A DNA stretch of 64,000 nt. Origin: Paenibacillus sp. UNC451MF (lineage in GTDB: Bacteria; Bacillota; Bacilli; Paenibacillales; NBRC-103111). The stretch is from positions 41,395-105,394 of the forward strand of contig NZ_KK366025.1 of assembly GCF_000686845.1 (NCBI RefSeq). Direction: 5' to 3'. Both the position numbers and the translations under genes were made by a program. Position 1 is the stretch's first letter. Each line of letters begins with the position of its first letter. The notes under the pieces were generated by a model. The model saw only the letters and a list, made by a program, of their open reading frames with translations. It ran no database searches and was not told the origin of the DNA. Positions 1 through 8,181 of this stretch are shown here, piece by piece.

Positions 1-632
1 TGTCCTTGGCCTCCGCCTTGTCCTTGGCCTCCGCCTTGTCCCTTACCTCCGCCTGGTCCATGGCCAGCACCTGGCCCTTGGCCTTCTCCGGCTCCTTGGC
101 CAACACCTGGTCCCTTACCTCCGCCAGGCCCATGGCCAACACCTGGTCCTTTACCCTCACCTGGTCCTTTACCCTCGCCTGGTCCATGGCCAGCACCTGG
201 CCCTTTACCCTCGCCTGGTCCATGGCCAGCACCCGGTCCTTTACCCTCACCAGGTCCATGACCACCTTTGCCCTTGCCACCTTCAGGTCCTTGCTGCTGT
301 GGCAGGTTCTTCAGCTTACTATAAGAATAAGTAATGGACTCTAGCGTCCGATCATCCACTGATCCTGTTACAGGTAGCCCATGCTTTTTCTGAAAATACT
401 TTACCCCTTGAACTGTCGCTTCATTGTAGTAACCGTTGATTTCTCCTGAATAACTACCGAGGGACTTCAGCATTCCCTGGATAACAAATACTTCGGGTCC
501 CGATGCGTCTTTACCTACAGCCAATATTGTACTAGGAACCCACATTAGAAGCATGATAGCTAGCAGAGCAACACCTACGTATCTCCCTGCGCTTTTGCCA
601 ATTGAAGCGATTTTCCACAATAATTCCTTCAC
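1..632 (-). CDS. Peptidoglycan-binding protein with Gly-rich PGxGxG repeat tail (3' end outside window)
   Basis: The frame opens at a GTG at 632 behind the ribosome binding site AGGAAGG, and runs off the window at base 1, so the C-terminus is missing. Residues about 18-40 form one hydrophobic segment (signal peptide or anchor). Residues about 47-100 match a PG_binding_1 domain of the SleB/spore-hydrolase type: VFVIQGMLKSLG, then a YFQKKHGLPVTG segment ending in DDRTLESI. From about residue 115 the protein becomes an array of six-residue units PGxGxG (x often E/K, A/H, V/H, G/K, G/Q) to the window edge. The domain suggests a cell-wall or spore-coat/cortex location. The repeats look like a flexible or adhesive tail. 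No catalytic domain is visible in the part present. A second reading frame open through the repeats on the plus strand is a by-product of the repeats. Confidence 0.75.
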   Translation of the reverse strand, partial: MKELLWKIASIGKSAGRYVGVALLAIMLLMWVPSTILAVGKDASGPEVFVIQGMLKSLGSYSGEINGYYNEATVQGVKYFQKKHGLPVTGSVDDRTLESITYSYSKLKNLPQQQGPEGGKGKGGHGPGEGKGPGAGHGPGEGKGPGAGHGPGEGKGPGEGKGPGVGHGPGGGKGPGVGQGAGEGQGPGAGHGPGGGKGQGGGQGQGGGQG

Positions 633-768
633 GAAACAGGCACCTTCCTTTTGCTTATATGTTTTAATTTTCAGCGTCTTTACTATGCCATTTTCTCGTG
701 AATATTATGATGGGCTTAACACTATAAAATTACAGCCAGTTATATAGGCAACTGCTGTTACCAGCAAT

Positions 769-800
769 AAAAACGGACCTGCATAAGCAGCTCCGTTTTG
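769..800 (-). terminator. Rho-independent terminator after rbsK
   Basis: On the minus strand an AAAACGGA/TCCGTTTT stem encloses a CTGC/GCAG inner stem with a TTAT loop, and is followed by TTTATT. It lies directly after the ribokinase stop codon. The stem is nearly symmetrical. Confidence 0.8.
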
Positions 801-806
801 TGTATC

Positions 807-1727
807 CTATGAAAGATTATTAAGAAAATTTTCTATTTCTTCACGAGAAGGAATCGATGCTTGCGCCCCAGCCCGAGAAACAGCAATAGCTGAAGCGGCA
901 GATGCGAACTGGAGACTGTCCTCCAAGCTTCGTCCATCCAAGTATGAAGCCATAAAGCTACCTATGAAAGTATCCCCGGCTGCCGTCGTATCAACTGCCT
1001 TCACCCGGTACGCTGGTTGATTCACCATCATACCTTCACGATTCGCATAAATGCAACCCTTCTCCCCTAGTGTCAAAAGCACAGCTGTAGCTCCCTGCTC
1101 AATGATAGCATCGATGGCTTGTTTATAGGACTCATCCTGTTCTACAGGGACACCAGTCAACTGCTCCGCTTCGCTTTCATTCACAACGACGAGATCAATT
1201 AAGGTCCATACATCTTTAGGAACGGGTGCTACTGGGGCAGGATTGTAGCAGATAAACACACCACGTTGACGAGCTTCCTTCATGGCCTGCACCGTTGTTT
1301 CCCACGGAATTTCGTTTTGTAATAGCATTCCTCTCACACCCTCAAGCGCTTGCGAGGCTTCAATCAGGTCATTAGCCGTGAATTGGCCGTTTGCCCCTTC
1401 TGATAAAATGATATGATTCTCAGCCCCATCATCGACATTGATATATGCGATTCCAGAACCGGTAGACTTTTTCAATACATAATTCGTATGTACACCCTTA
1501 GCTTCCAGTGATTCAATAAGCTTCGGTCCGTATGCATCCTCCCCAACAGCTCCAGCCAATGTCACATCCGCACCCGCCATAGCGGCTGCAACCGCTTGAT
1601 TCGCCCCTTTACCACCAGGAAAATACGCCGTGCTCAGACCTTTCACCGTCTCCCCTGGAACAGGCAGCTTTGTAACATGAGTCACAATATCCATATTAAT
1701 GCTTCCTACAACTAACAGCTTTGTCAT
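807..1727 (-). CDS. rbsK: Ribokinase
   Basis: Phosphorylates D-ribose to ribose 5-phosphate with ATP (PfkB/ribokinase family, cytoplasmic). The 306-residue length is normal. The N-terminus GSINMD, the GGKGANQA sugar-binding signature near residue 38 and the C-terminal PfkB signature DTTAAGDTF at about 246-254 (catalytic base Asp252) are intact. The start at 1727 is chosen because GGAGG lies 7 bases upstream; an in-frame start 12 bases earlier has no ribosome binding site. The gene is transcribed alone from its own promoter and ends in a terminator. No ribose transporter or rbsD/rbsR is adjacent, so the ribose source is not visible here. It could serve another pentose or nucleoside-derived ribose. 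Confidence 0.93.
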   Translation of the reverse strand: MTKLLVVGSINMDIVTHVTKLPVPGETVKGLSTAYFPGGKGANQAVAAAMAGADVTLAGAVGEDAYGPKLIESLEAKGVHTNYVLKKSTGSGIAYINVDDGAENHIILSEGANGQFTANDLIEASQALEGVRGMLLQNEIPWETTVQAMKEARQRGVFICYNPAPVAPVPKDVWTLIDLVVVNESEAEQLTGVPVEQDESYKQAIDAIIEQGATAVLLTLGEKGCIYANREGMMVNQPAYRVKAVDTTAAGDTFIGSFMASYLDGRSLEDSLQFASAASAIAVSRAGAQASIPSREEIENFLNNLS

Positions 1728-1767
1728 AACAACCTCCAAGTAATTCTAAAAATGCACCTCAAAAGAA

Positions 1768-1824
1768 GTCCTACTTATTAGGACATATCACATCTTATTG
1801 TACCATCAGAAGAAGCCATGACAA
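1768..1824 (-). promoter_or_regulatory. rbsK promoter with dyad operator
   Basis: On the minus strand a -35 TTGTCA (1819-1824), a 16-base spacer and a -10 TACAAT (1797-1802) precede rbsK. Just downstream of the expected start of transcription lies the inverted repeat GTCCTA-cttat-TAGGAC (1768-1784), well placed for a repressor. The repressor is unknown. Confidence 0.6.
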
Positions 1825-1852
1825 AAGAGAGCATCTTCAAAGCCTATAAGCT

Positions 1853-1880
1853 TGAAAAAAGAACAGCCTTCCGACTGTTC
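1853..1880 (-). terminator. Terminator ending the eut operon
   Basis: A GAACAG/CTGTTC stem with an 8-base loop is followed by TTTTTT on the minus strand. It lies about 65 bases after the stop of the APC permease. Confidence 0.8.
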
Positions 1881-1942
1881 AGATTGTCAAGAAACCTGTT
1901 TCTTAACAGACCCAACAGACTTCCGGCTGCTCTTCAACCTTA

Positions 1943-3505
1943 TCATGCTTTATGAGATATTCCCGAACCAGTGGAAGAACCGCTATCAAGTTCCTTTTCC
2001 CGACGAAGAATCTCGTCCATGGACGTATTCAGCGCAGCTTGAGGACCAGGGAAATGATTTTTGTAATATGCGAAATCCATAATAATAAGAACAACCAGCA
2101 TGGCCGCCAAAGCATAACCCGCTGTCTCATTTGGAGGAATGACCATCATAATGCAAATAAACACAATCCATATAAGCGCAACGATAGAGATGGCATCACT
2201 GTATTTTCCGAGATTCCATGGTCCGAGATGTTTCTCCTGGAATCTCCCGCTTGCCTTGGCTCTTAGCTTCAACCAAATGGGAATACCGTACGCTACATAT
2301 AAGCCCACAACGCTGACAGCCGTAAGGAATGCTATGGTCGTATATTTGGCATCAGGATTAACAAGCTTAATGATATAATCTACAAAAGCAAGAAGGAATG
2401 AGAGCACGATGGCAAGCCAAATGGCTTTTGCCGGGGTACGAAACTTTTTGGAAATTTGTGCCCACTGCCTACTGAACGGCATGCCCTTGTCCCGGGAAAA
2501 AGCGTACATCATTCGAGAGAACGAAGTGATAGAAGAAAGACCGCAGAACCACATCGCGGCTGTAACCAGCCAAAGAACGACAGAACCGAACGTACCGCCA
2601 AGCGCCTGACTGATGACGTAAATAAAGGCATTTTCAGAGCCGGCCGCTGCTCCGGCATCCTTGATCGAGAGTGTAACGAAAGCCAGCATGAGGAAACCGA
2701 TAACGAAAGAGTAAGCAACTGAGGTAAAAATTCCCCAAGGCGCACGAACGCGAGGATTAATCGTCTCTTCAATGGTATGTGCGGAAGCATCATAGCCCGT
2801 AAACGTCCACTGCGCCTGGAGAAGCCCTATTAAGAATGCGAACATGTACGGTTTATCAGAGAACGTTTCGCCAACTTTAAACAAGTAGTCTACTCCGTTC
2901 AATCCCCCTTTGGTGAAAAAAGCTAGGGAAACGACCAGCACTGCAACTATGATGATATGGTACCATGCGGAGAAATCATTTAATTTTGCTACAATACGTA
3001 TCCCCATGTGATTAAGAATGCCGTGGGTCAGAAGGATAACCGTAAATGCGATCAGAACGGATGTGTTATCTGACGTATAGCCGAATACACTGCCCAGCAG
3101 CGGGTCTGCGAACAAGGCGACCGAATAATCAATCCCCGCAACGATCCCAATTTGCCCAATCAGATTAATCCAGGCGGTATACCAGCCCCAGCGTTTGTTT
3201 TTAAGAATAGCAGCCCAGTGGTACAATGCCCCTGCCGTAGGAATTGCCGATGCCAGCTCAGCCATTGCTGCAGCCACGAACATAACGAACAGTGCAACAA
3301 TCGGCCAACCAAAGCCCATCATGCCTGCTCCGCCGTAAGTCAATCCATGTCCGTATAATGAAACGGCACCTGTAAGAATGGAAATAATGGAGAATGAAAT
3401 GGCAAAGTTAGAAAAACCACCCATACTGCGAAGAAGCTCCTGTGCGTAACCGAACTTGTTCAAATCTTGTTTGTCCTTATCGTGATGATGAGATTGTGCA
3501 CTCAT
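1943..3505 (-). CDS. APC-family amino acid/amine permease, probable ethanolamine importer
   Basis: A 520-residue integral membrane protein with about 12 hydrophobic segments and the APC-family N-terminal pattern (FGYAQELLRSMGGFSNFAIS, then GAxxLYxHGL). The His-rich N-terminus (SHHHDKDK) is cytosolic. The start at 3505 has GGAGGAGG 8 bases upstream; the frame extends further without a ribosome binding site. It is the last gene of the eut operon, right after eutC and a 42-residue membrane peptide, and EutH, the usual ethanolamine facilitator, is missing. From this position I infer that it imports ethanolamine, a role known for some APC permeases (Eat). The sequence alone would also fit a GABA or amino acid permease. 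Confidence 0.8.
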   Translation of the reverse strand: MSAQSHHHDKDKQDLNKFGYAQELLRSMGGFSNFAISFSIISILTGAVSLYGHGLTYGGAGMMGFGWPIVALFVMFVAAAMAELASAIPTAGALYHWAAILKNKRWGWYTAWINLIGQIGIVAGIDYSVALFADPLLGSVFGYTSDNTSVLIAFTVILLTHGILNHMGIRIVAKLNDFSAWYHIIIVAVLVVSLAFFTKGGLNGVDYLFKVGETFSDKPYMFAFLIGLLQAQWTFTGYDASAHTIEETINPRVRAPWGIFTSVAYSFVIGFLMLAFVTLSIKDAGAAAGSENAFIYVISQALGGTFGSVVLWLVTAAMWFCGLSSITSFSRMMYAFSRDKGMPFSRQWAQISKKFRTPAKAIWLAIVLSFLLAFVDYIIKLVNPDAKYTTIAFLTAVSVVGLYVAYGIPIWLKLRAKASGRFQEKHLGPWNLGKYSDAISIVALIWIVFICIMMVIPPNETAGYALAAMLVVLIIMDFAYYKNHFPGPQAALNTSMDEILRREKELDSGSSTGSGISHKA

Positions 3506-3563
3506 GGATTCAACCTCCTCCAAAGGATAACGAGCCATAGTTACTTCCAGTTAACGAGAGAGA

Positions 3564-3692
3564 TCACTTTCCTAAGAAGCTCTCGTGTTCACTTTCCTTG
3601 TAATTGCGGATACTGTTGTTAGCAATGCGGACGACGCTCAGTGCAAACAAGCATGTAACTAATATAATAACAATCCCTATAAAAGTGGACAT
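3564..3692 (-). CDS. 42-residue single-span membrane peptide in the eut operon
   Basis: This small gene begins at an ATG at 3692 behind a near-perfect ribosome binding site (AAGGAGGTGA, 5 bases spacing). The peptide has one hydrophobic helix (about residues 3-20, FIGIVIILVTCLFALSVV) and then a charged tail rich in K, E, H and S. It sits between eutC (50 bases upstream) and the APC permease (58 bases downstream), so all three should be co-transcribed and translated. I do not recognise the family. Its place and size fit an accessory subunit or stabiliser of the permease, as small peptides do for several transporters; this is inference. A longer frame starting at 3779 overlaps the end of eutC and has no ribosome binding site. 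Confidence 0.7.
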   Translation of the reverse strand: MSTFIGIVIILVTCLFALSVVRIANNSIRNYKESEHESFLGK

Positions 3693-3741
3693 GTGGGTCA
3701 CCTCCTTAAAGTAGATTGTATGTAAAACCAGCATTTTAAGC

Positions 3742-4668
3742 CTATAGCTCCATGTTGACGCCGCTGGCCTGCTGCTCAAGCATTTTTTTCAGCAAAGTTC
3801 CGATATGTGCTCCCGCTTCAACGGGCGGTGTTCCGCCACGATGAATATTGGATATGACAGTTCTCTCACTCTCCACAGTCCCTTTGCGCGGTCGATAGCA
3901 CATGTAGGCACTCATTGATTTGGACGAAACAAGACCTGGCCTTTCTCCTATCAACAGTACTAGCACTTCCGGCTGCAAAAGTTCTCCGATATGGTCCATC
4001 ACCGCGACTCTTCCGCCCCGGACGAAGAAAGGCGTGCCTGCGCTCAATCCGTAAGAGGCAATGGAATCAAGCAAGGAAGGATATACATCCGGTAGGTTGG
4101 CATCAATAGCATTTGCGCTTAAGCCATCCGAGATAACGACTTGTACCTGAGGGTTCATTTTACATTTGGTACGAATGAGATTTACCCCCTGAGGAATAAT
4201 AACTCGCCCCCTGTCCGGCCTTTTCAAATAGTTATCCGTATTTTCATAATGCGTCTCAACCTGAAACAAACCGAATGACTCCAGCAGTAACGGGCTAACT
4301 TCGCCATAGATGGAGTCTACGGCTGCTGCATGATCGCATCGGAATTTTAGCATTTCTTTAGTTAATGGCCTTGTACCCGTACGCCAAACACCGAGTCTAG
4401 AGGGGGTGCTGGACAACAGCTCTCCAATTCCCTCTTTCCACCTGGGTTGAGGAATATGGGATCCGACTACTTCATCATCAGCACGACCGGCAAACCCCGT
4501 CACTTCGGTGTCTACAGGTTCCTTCGTGTCAGGTCTGCCGTTCAGCGTGTCATCCCTACTAGAAGCAAGGCCATCTCTTGGGGGAGCTATCTCTTCCAGA
4601 AGCTTCCTTTTCTCTAGCTGGGCCATGACCTGATCGACCAACTGTTCCAACGGAATCGTTCGGTTCAT
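3742..4668 (-). CDS. eutC: Ethanolamine ammonia-lyase small subunit
   Basis: Light chain of the adenosylcobalamin-dependent enzyme that splits ethanolamine into acetaldehyde and ammonia inside the microcompartment. The 308-residue protein carries the EutC core from about residue 90, including LRFRxDHAAAxDxVY-like (LKFRCDHAAAVDSIYGEV), the SDGLSANAI segment and the GERPGL motif. Residues 2-20 (NRTIPLEQLVDQVMAQLEKR) form an amphipathic helix followed by about 60 low-complexity, charged residues, the layout of an encapsulation peptide plus linker. The start at 4668 has AAGGAG 7 bases upstream. It lies 34 bases after eutB. Confidence 0.95.
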   Translation of the reverse strand: MNRTIPLEQLVDQVMAQLEKRKLLEEIAPPRDGLASSRDDTLNGRPDTKEPVDTEVTGFAGRADDEVVGSHIPQPRWKEGIGELLSSTPSRLGVWRTGTRPLTKEMLKFRCDHAAAVDSIYGEVSPLLLESFGLFQVETHYENTDNYLKRPDRGRVIIPQGVNLIRTKCKMNPQVQVVISDGLSANAIDANLPDVYPSLLDSIASYGLSAGTPFFVRGGRVAVMDHIGELLQPEVLVLLIGERPGLVSSKSMSAYMCYRPRKGTVESERTVISNIHRGGTPPVEAGAHIGTLLKKMLEQQASGVNMEL

Positions 4669-4702
4669 CGCACTGCTCCTTCCTCCTGACTTGTTACCTC
4701 TA

Positions 4703-6064
4703 CTACATGAAAATCGTCGGGTCACCTGCTATCGAAGTCAGTTTGCCATTTTCCATAATCCCCATTCGCTCCAGCCATCGCTCAAACTCAGGAGCTGGCC
4801 GAAGCCCCAACATCTCTCGTAGTGTCGCGATATCATGATAGCTGGTTGATTGATAATTCAGCATGCAGTCGTCAGCCATCGGAACGCCAATAATGTAATT
4901 GACGCCTGCAGCAGCCAGCAGTACAGCCAAATTATCCATATCATTCTGATCGGCCTTCATATGATTCGTGTAGCACACATCGACTCCCATCGGCAGCTGC
5001 TGAAGCTTGCCCATGAAATGATCTTCCAGTCCGGCGCGAATCACCTGCTTGGCATCATACAAGTATTCAGGTCCTATAAACCCGACAACCGTATTCACAA
5101 TAAACGGTTTATATCTCCGAGCCAAGCCATAGCAGCGGGATTCAAGTGTCACTTGATCGATCCCATGATGCGCCTCTGCAGACAGCTCTGAGCCTTGGCC
5201 CGTTTCAAAATACCACAGATTCGGTCCCGTGCCCGTACCTTCTCTTCGAATCAGCTCGTCGGCCTCATCCAGCAGCTCGATATGGATGCCGAAAGCTTTA
5301 TTACCATCCTCGGAGCCTGCCAAGCTTTGGAATACCAGATCCGCAGGCGCTCCTTGGCGAATCGCTCTCATCTGCGTTTTGACATGGGCAAGCACACAGT
5401 TTTGTGTTGGGATCTGCCACTTCCCCATGACCTCTTTGGTCTCAAGCAATATATCCTTCACACTCTCCGCCGTGTCGATGACGGGATTAATCCCCAGAAC
5501 CGCATCGCCAATTCCATAGCTTAAAGCTTCAAACAAGGAGGCTTTGATTCCCTGGATATTGTCTGTCGGATGATTCGGCTGTGCGCGCCCTGCAAGTACA
5601 CCCTTCTGGCCAATGGTGATGTTGCAATGACTGGTCACCTCCATCTTCGAGGCTGCTTGAATCAAATCTAGATTGCTCATCAGCTTTGCGGCTGCTGCAA
5701 CCATTTCACTCGTTAGCCCCCTGCTGATACGGTGGATTTCGCTGTTGCCCGTTTCCTGCCGCAGCAAATATTCACGAAGCTCCGCTATAGTCCAGCCTCG
5801 TATCTCAGCAAAAATCTTCTCATTCACAGCCTCTTCAATAACCCTGGACACCTCATCGGTTTCAGGAGGAAGCAGCGGATGGTTACGAATGTCAGCAAGC
5901 GTCAGATCCGACAATACCAGCTTGGCTGCCATTCTCTCTTTGGCATCCTGAGCGGCGATTCCGGCCAGCTGGTCGCCTGACTTCTCTTCGTTCGCCTTAG
6001 CGAACACTTCCTTCAAATCTTTAAATTGAAATACAGAACCTTGCAAACCAACCTTCAGCCTCAA
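4703..6064 (-). CDS. eutB: Ethanolamine ammonia-lyase large subunit
   Basis: Heavy, active-site-bearing chain of ethanolamine ammonia-lyase. At 453 residues it has the usual family length and aligns by eye end to end, from MRLKVGLQGSVFQFKDLKEV to the C-terminal PAPEFERWLERMGI. Conserved blocks include the TIGQKGVLAGRAQPNHPTDN region and the LWYFETGQGSELSAEAHHG region. Translation starts at a TTG at 6064 with AGGAGGT 7 bases upstream; no ATG is better placed. It is five bases downstream of eutA and 34 bases upstream of eutC, so EutA, EutB and EutC are made from one transcript. It needs adenosylcobalamin, but no EutT adenosyltransferase is encoded nearby. Confidence 0.97.
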   Translation of the reverse strand: MRLKVGLQGSVFQFKDLKEVFAKANEEKSGDQLAGIAAQDAKERMAAKLVLSDLTLADIRNHPLLPPETDEVSRVIEEAVNEKIFAEIRGWTIAELREYLLRQETGNSEIHRISRGLTSEMVAAAAKLMSNLDLIQAASKMEVTSHCNITIGQKGVLAGRAQPNHPTDNIQGIKASLFEALSYGIGDAVLGINPVIDTAESVKDILLETKEVMGKWQIPTQNCVLAHVKTQMRAIRQGAPADLVFQSLAGSEDGNKAFGIHIELLDEADELIRREGTGTGPNLWYFETGQGSELSAEAHHGIDQVTLESRCYGLARRYKPFIVNTVVGFIGPEYLYDAKQVIRAGLEDHFMGKLQQLPMGVDVCYTNHMKADQNDMDNLAVLLAAAGVNYIIGVPMADDCMLNYQSTSYHDIATLREMLGLRPAPEFERWLERMGIMENGKLTSIAGDPTIFM

Positions 6065-6069
6065 AGCCT

Positions 6070-7572
6070 CTACCTCCTGTTCCCGCCGTGAAATGCTAAA
6101 GTTTTGACCACCACCGGGATCATAATGCCTCCAATCGGCTCCCCCAGATCGATATAATCGCCATGCTCTACCCTAATTTGGTCAATGCAAATGACCTTAG
6201 GCCAATCACCGCATCGCCGGGCAATGGATTGCCCCAAAGCTTTGGCGACATCATTGACACAGATGACAATGATCACACCGCTCGCGGGAAAAAACCTTCT
6301 ATAGCCTTCAACGATCAGTGTTGATATGTTCTGTAGTGATGCATAGCTCCAGTGCTTCAGAGCAGGAAGAGCAAATGCGACCGAAGCATTTATCGCTTCC
6401 TCCCTTTCATACAAGCTCGAAGAAATACGCATCACTTGAACAACAGCTCGTTCCAGAAGCTCGGGTCGCTCTACGACATCTTCTGTTAGATCAATCTTCA
6501 TCACAGGCATGTTGCGTATCGGCAGCAGCGACGCGTCCAAATGAACAGTGGCTCCGCTGATTTCCGTACTCTGCATTCCTGCTCCAATGACAGTCGCCCT
6601 CACCGTTTCTTCAGCTTGAATCATCTGTAGCGCTGCGATATCCATCCAATCTTGAAGCGCGTGCGCAAGCAGCGGTCCGATATCACCATGGATCGCAATC
6701 TGATCCATCGTCGTTGGCTTAGGCTGAGTCATCAGCTTGCCGATGCCCCCTGAGATCATCCATTCTTCAATGGCCGGAACGTCTCCTAACGGGTGACCCA
6801 GCAACAGCCTGCTCGCCGTCCCCTCCAGACTGCCATCCATCGAGTGACATAACATATGAAGCATATCCCGGCACATGGCCGTACATATTTGCTGCAACTG
6901 CTCATAGCTCACGGTTTGACCCGCTTTCAGCTTATAGCCTTTGCCTTCTAACCATGGCCGCAATGAATCGGAGATAGCTGTGATGGTCCCTAGATTATTG
7001 ACTTGAATTAATCTGCCGCCGATATGAAAGGTCACTGTTCCAGCCAGCTTGCCTCTATGAAAAACCGCCGTATTGGCCGTGCCGCCTCCGATATCGATAT
7101 TAGCGACCGCTCCGCGGATTTGCATGGAGCGCCTTTCCGCACCGGCTCCTTTCCCTGCTAATAACCCTTCAAGATCTGCTCCTGCCGTAGCTACGACAAA
7201 ATCACCTGAACGCTCTGCAAGCAAATGGACGATTTGTCTTGCATTCGCTTTATTGGCCGTTTCTCCAGTGATGATGACGGCACCCGATTTCAGCTCGTTC
7301 GGTTGTACTTCAGCACGCGCATAATCTGCTACAAGCAGCTCCCCGATCCGTTCAGCATCGACCTCATCGGCATTTTTCAAGGGAGTACTGTATATAGGGC
7401 TTGCATATAACAGCTCTCTCTCCACAATGTCATATCTGGGAAGACTCAGAGATCCCGAGGTTCGCGCGAGTCTTAAACGGCTGATGATCATTTTGGTTGT
7501 ACTGGTTCCGATATCAATTCCTACACTGGTGATCCACGGGTCATCTTTACGGCTATCCATGATTTCACCCAT
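6070..7572 (-). CDS. eutA: Ethanolamine ammonia-lyase reactivating factor
   Basis: An ATPase of the actin/Hsp70 fold that exchanges damaged cobalamin in EutBC for intact adenosylcobalamin. The first phosphate loop VGIDIGTSTTKM is near residue 20 and the second, NIDIGGGTANTAVF, near residue 160. The 500 residues are slightly longer than E. coli EutA. The proposed ATG at 7572 overlaps the eutV stop by eight bases; an ATG at 7560 is an equal alternative, since neither has a strong ribosome binding site. This suggests translational coupling to eutV. eutB follows directly. Confidence 0.93.
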   Translation of the reverse strand: MGEIMDSRKDDPWITSVGIDIGTSTTKMIISRLRLARTSGSLSLPRYDIVERELLYASPIYSTPLKNADEVDAERIGELLVADYARAEVQPNELKSGAVIITGETANKANARQIVHLLAERSGDFVVATAGADLEGLLAGKGAGAERRSMQIRGAVANIDIGGGTANTAVFHRGKLAGTVTFHIGGRLIQVNNLGTITAISDSLRPWLEGKGYKLKAGQTVSYEQLQQICTAMCRDMLHMLCHSMDGSLEGTASRLLLGHPLGDVPAIEEWMISGGIGKLMTQPKPTTMDQIAIHGDIGPLLAHALQDWMDIAALQMIQAEETVRATVIGAGMQSTEISGATVHLDASLLPIRNMPVMKIDLTEDVVERPELLERAVVQVMRISSSLYEREEAINASVAFALPALKHWSYASLQNISTLIVEGYRRFFPASGVIIVICVNDVAKALGQSIARRCGDWPKVICIDQIRVEHGDYIDLGEPIGGIMIPVVVKTLAFHGGNRR

Positions 7573-8164
7573 TTCTTGCCGTCATAAAGCCTGCCTCTGG
7601 ACCGTCAGCCAGCAGCTGCTCTGCCAGCTTGCCCAAAGTTATCCGCGACGCCATGCTAGCCTCACGCAATCTGCGGTAAGCTTCTTCCTCTTCTAGTGCA
7701 TAAGCCTTCATAAGCATCCCTTTTACCTTTTCAATGCGTTTGCGGTCTTCAAGCGATTGCTTTAATTCCTCGAGGTCCTTCTTCAAACCGTCAATTCTCT
7801 CCTTCTGACTCAAAGCAATCTCGACTGCAGGAATCAAGTCCTCCTCGGAGACAGGCTTCACAAGATAGGCAGCAACTCCTGCGCTTCTTGCATCCTTCAC
7901 GAGCTCCTTCTGACTGTAAGCGGTTAGCAGCAGCACGGATGTATCCTGCATTCTTCGGATAATCTGGGTGGCCTTAATCCCGTTCATCACCGGCATTTTC
8001 ACATCCATGATGACAAGATCCGGCTTCAGTCTGGCAACGAGCGCTACAGCCTCTTCCCCGTTCTTCGCCTCCCCCGCTACTGTGTAGCCTTCTTCCTCCA
8101 GCATTTCACGGATATCCATACGAATAATCGGATCATCATCTACAACGACAATGGAGTTTTTCAT
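7565..8164 (-). CDS. eutV: ANTAR-domain response regulator (antiterminator)
   Basis: A two-component RNA-binding regulator of 199 residues. The receiver domain covers residues 1-120, with acidic pocket VDDD (8-11), phospho-acceptor Asp54 in VIMDVKMP, and Lys in VKPVSEED. A coiled-coil (about 120-140) leads into the ANTAR domain (about 135-192: RIEKVKGMLMKAYALEEEEA, then YRRLREASMASRITLGKLAE). EutV proteins bind paired hexaloop hairpins in eut leader RNAs and prevent termination. Such a hairpin with an overlapping terminator is present in the leader of this operon at 15400-15490. The partner kinase EutW is encoded 17 bases upstream. Confidence 0.95.
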   Translation of the reverse strand: MKNSIVVVDDDPIIRMDIREMLEEEGYTVAGEAKNGEEAVALVARLKPDLVIMDVKMPVMNGIKATQIIRRMQDTSVLLLTAYSQKELVKDARSAGVAAYLVKPVSEEDLIPAVEIALSQKERIDGLKKDLEELKQSLEDRKRIEKVKGMLMKAYALEEEEAYRRLREASMASRITLGKLAEQLLADGPEAGFMTARNG

Positions 8165-8181
8165 AGCTGCAGCCCCCTCAA

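Noticed and set aside
6-344. Plus-strand open frame of 112 residues rich in Ser, Ala, Trp and Thr
   Set aside because: It is the complement of the PGxGxG repeats of the minus-strand peptidoglycan-binding gene and has no ribosome binding site or domain.
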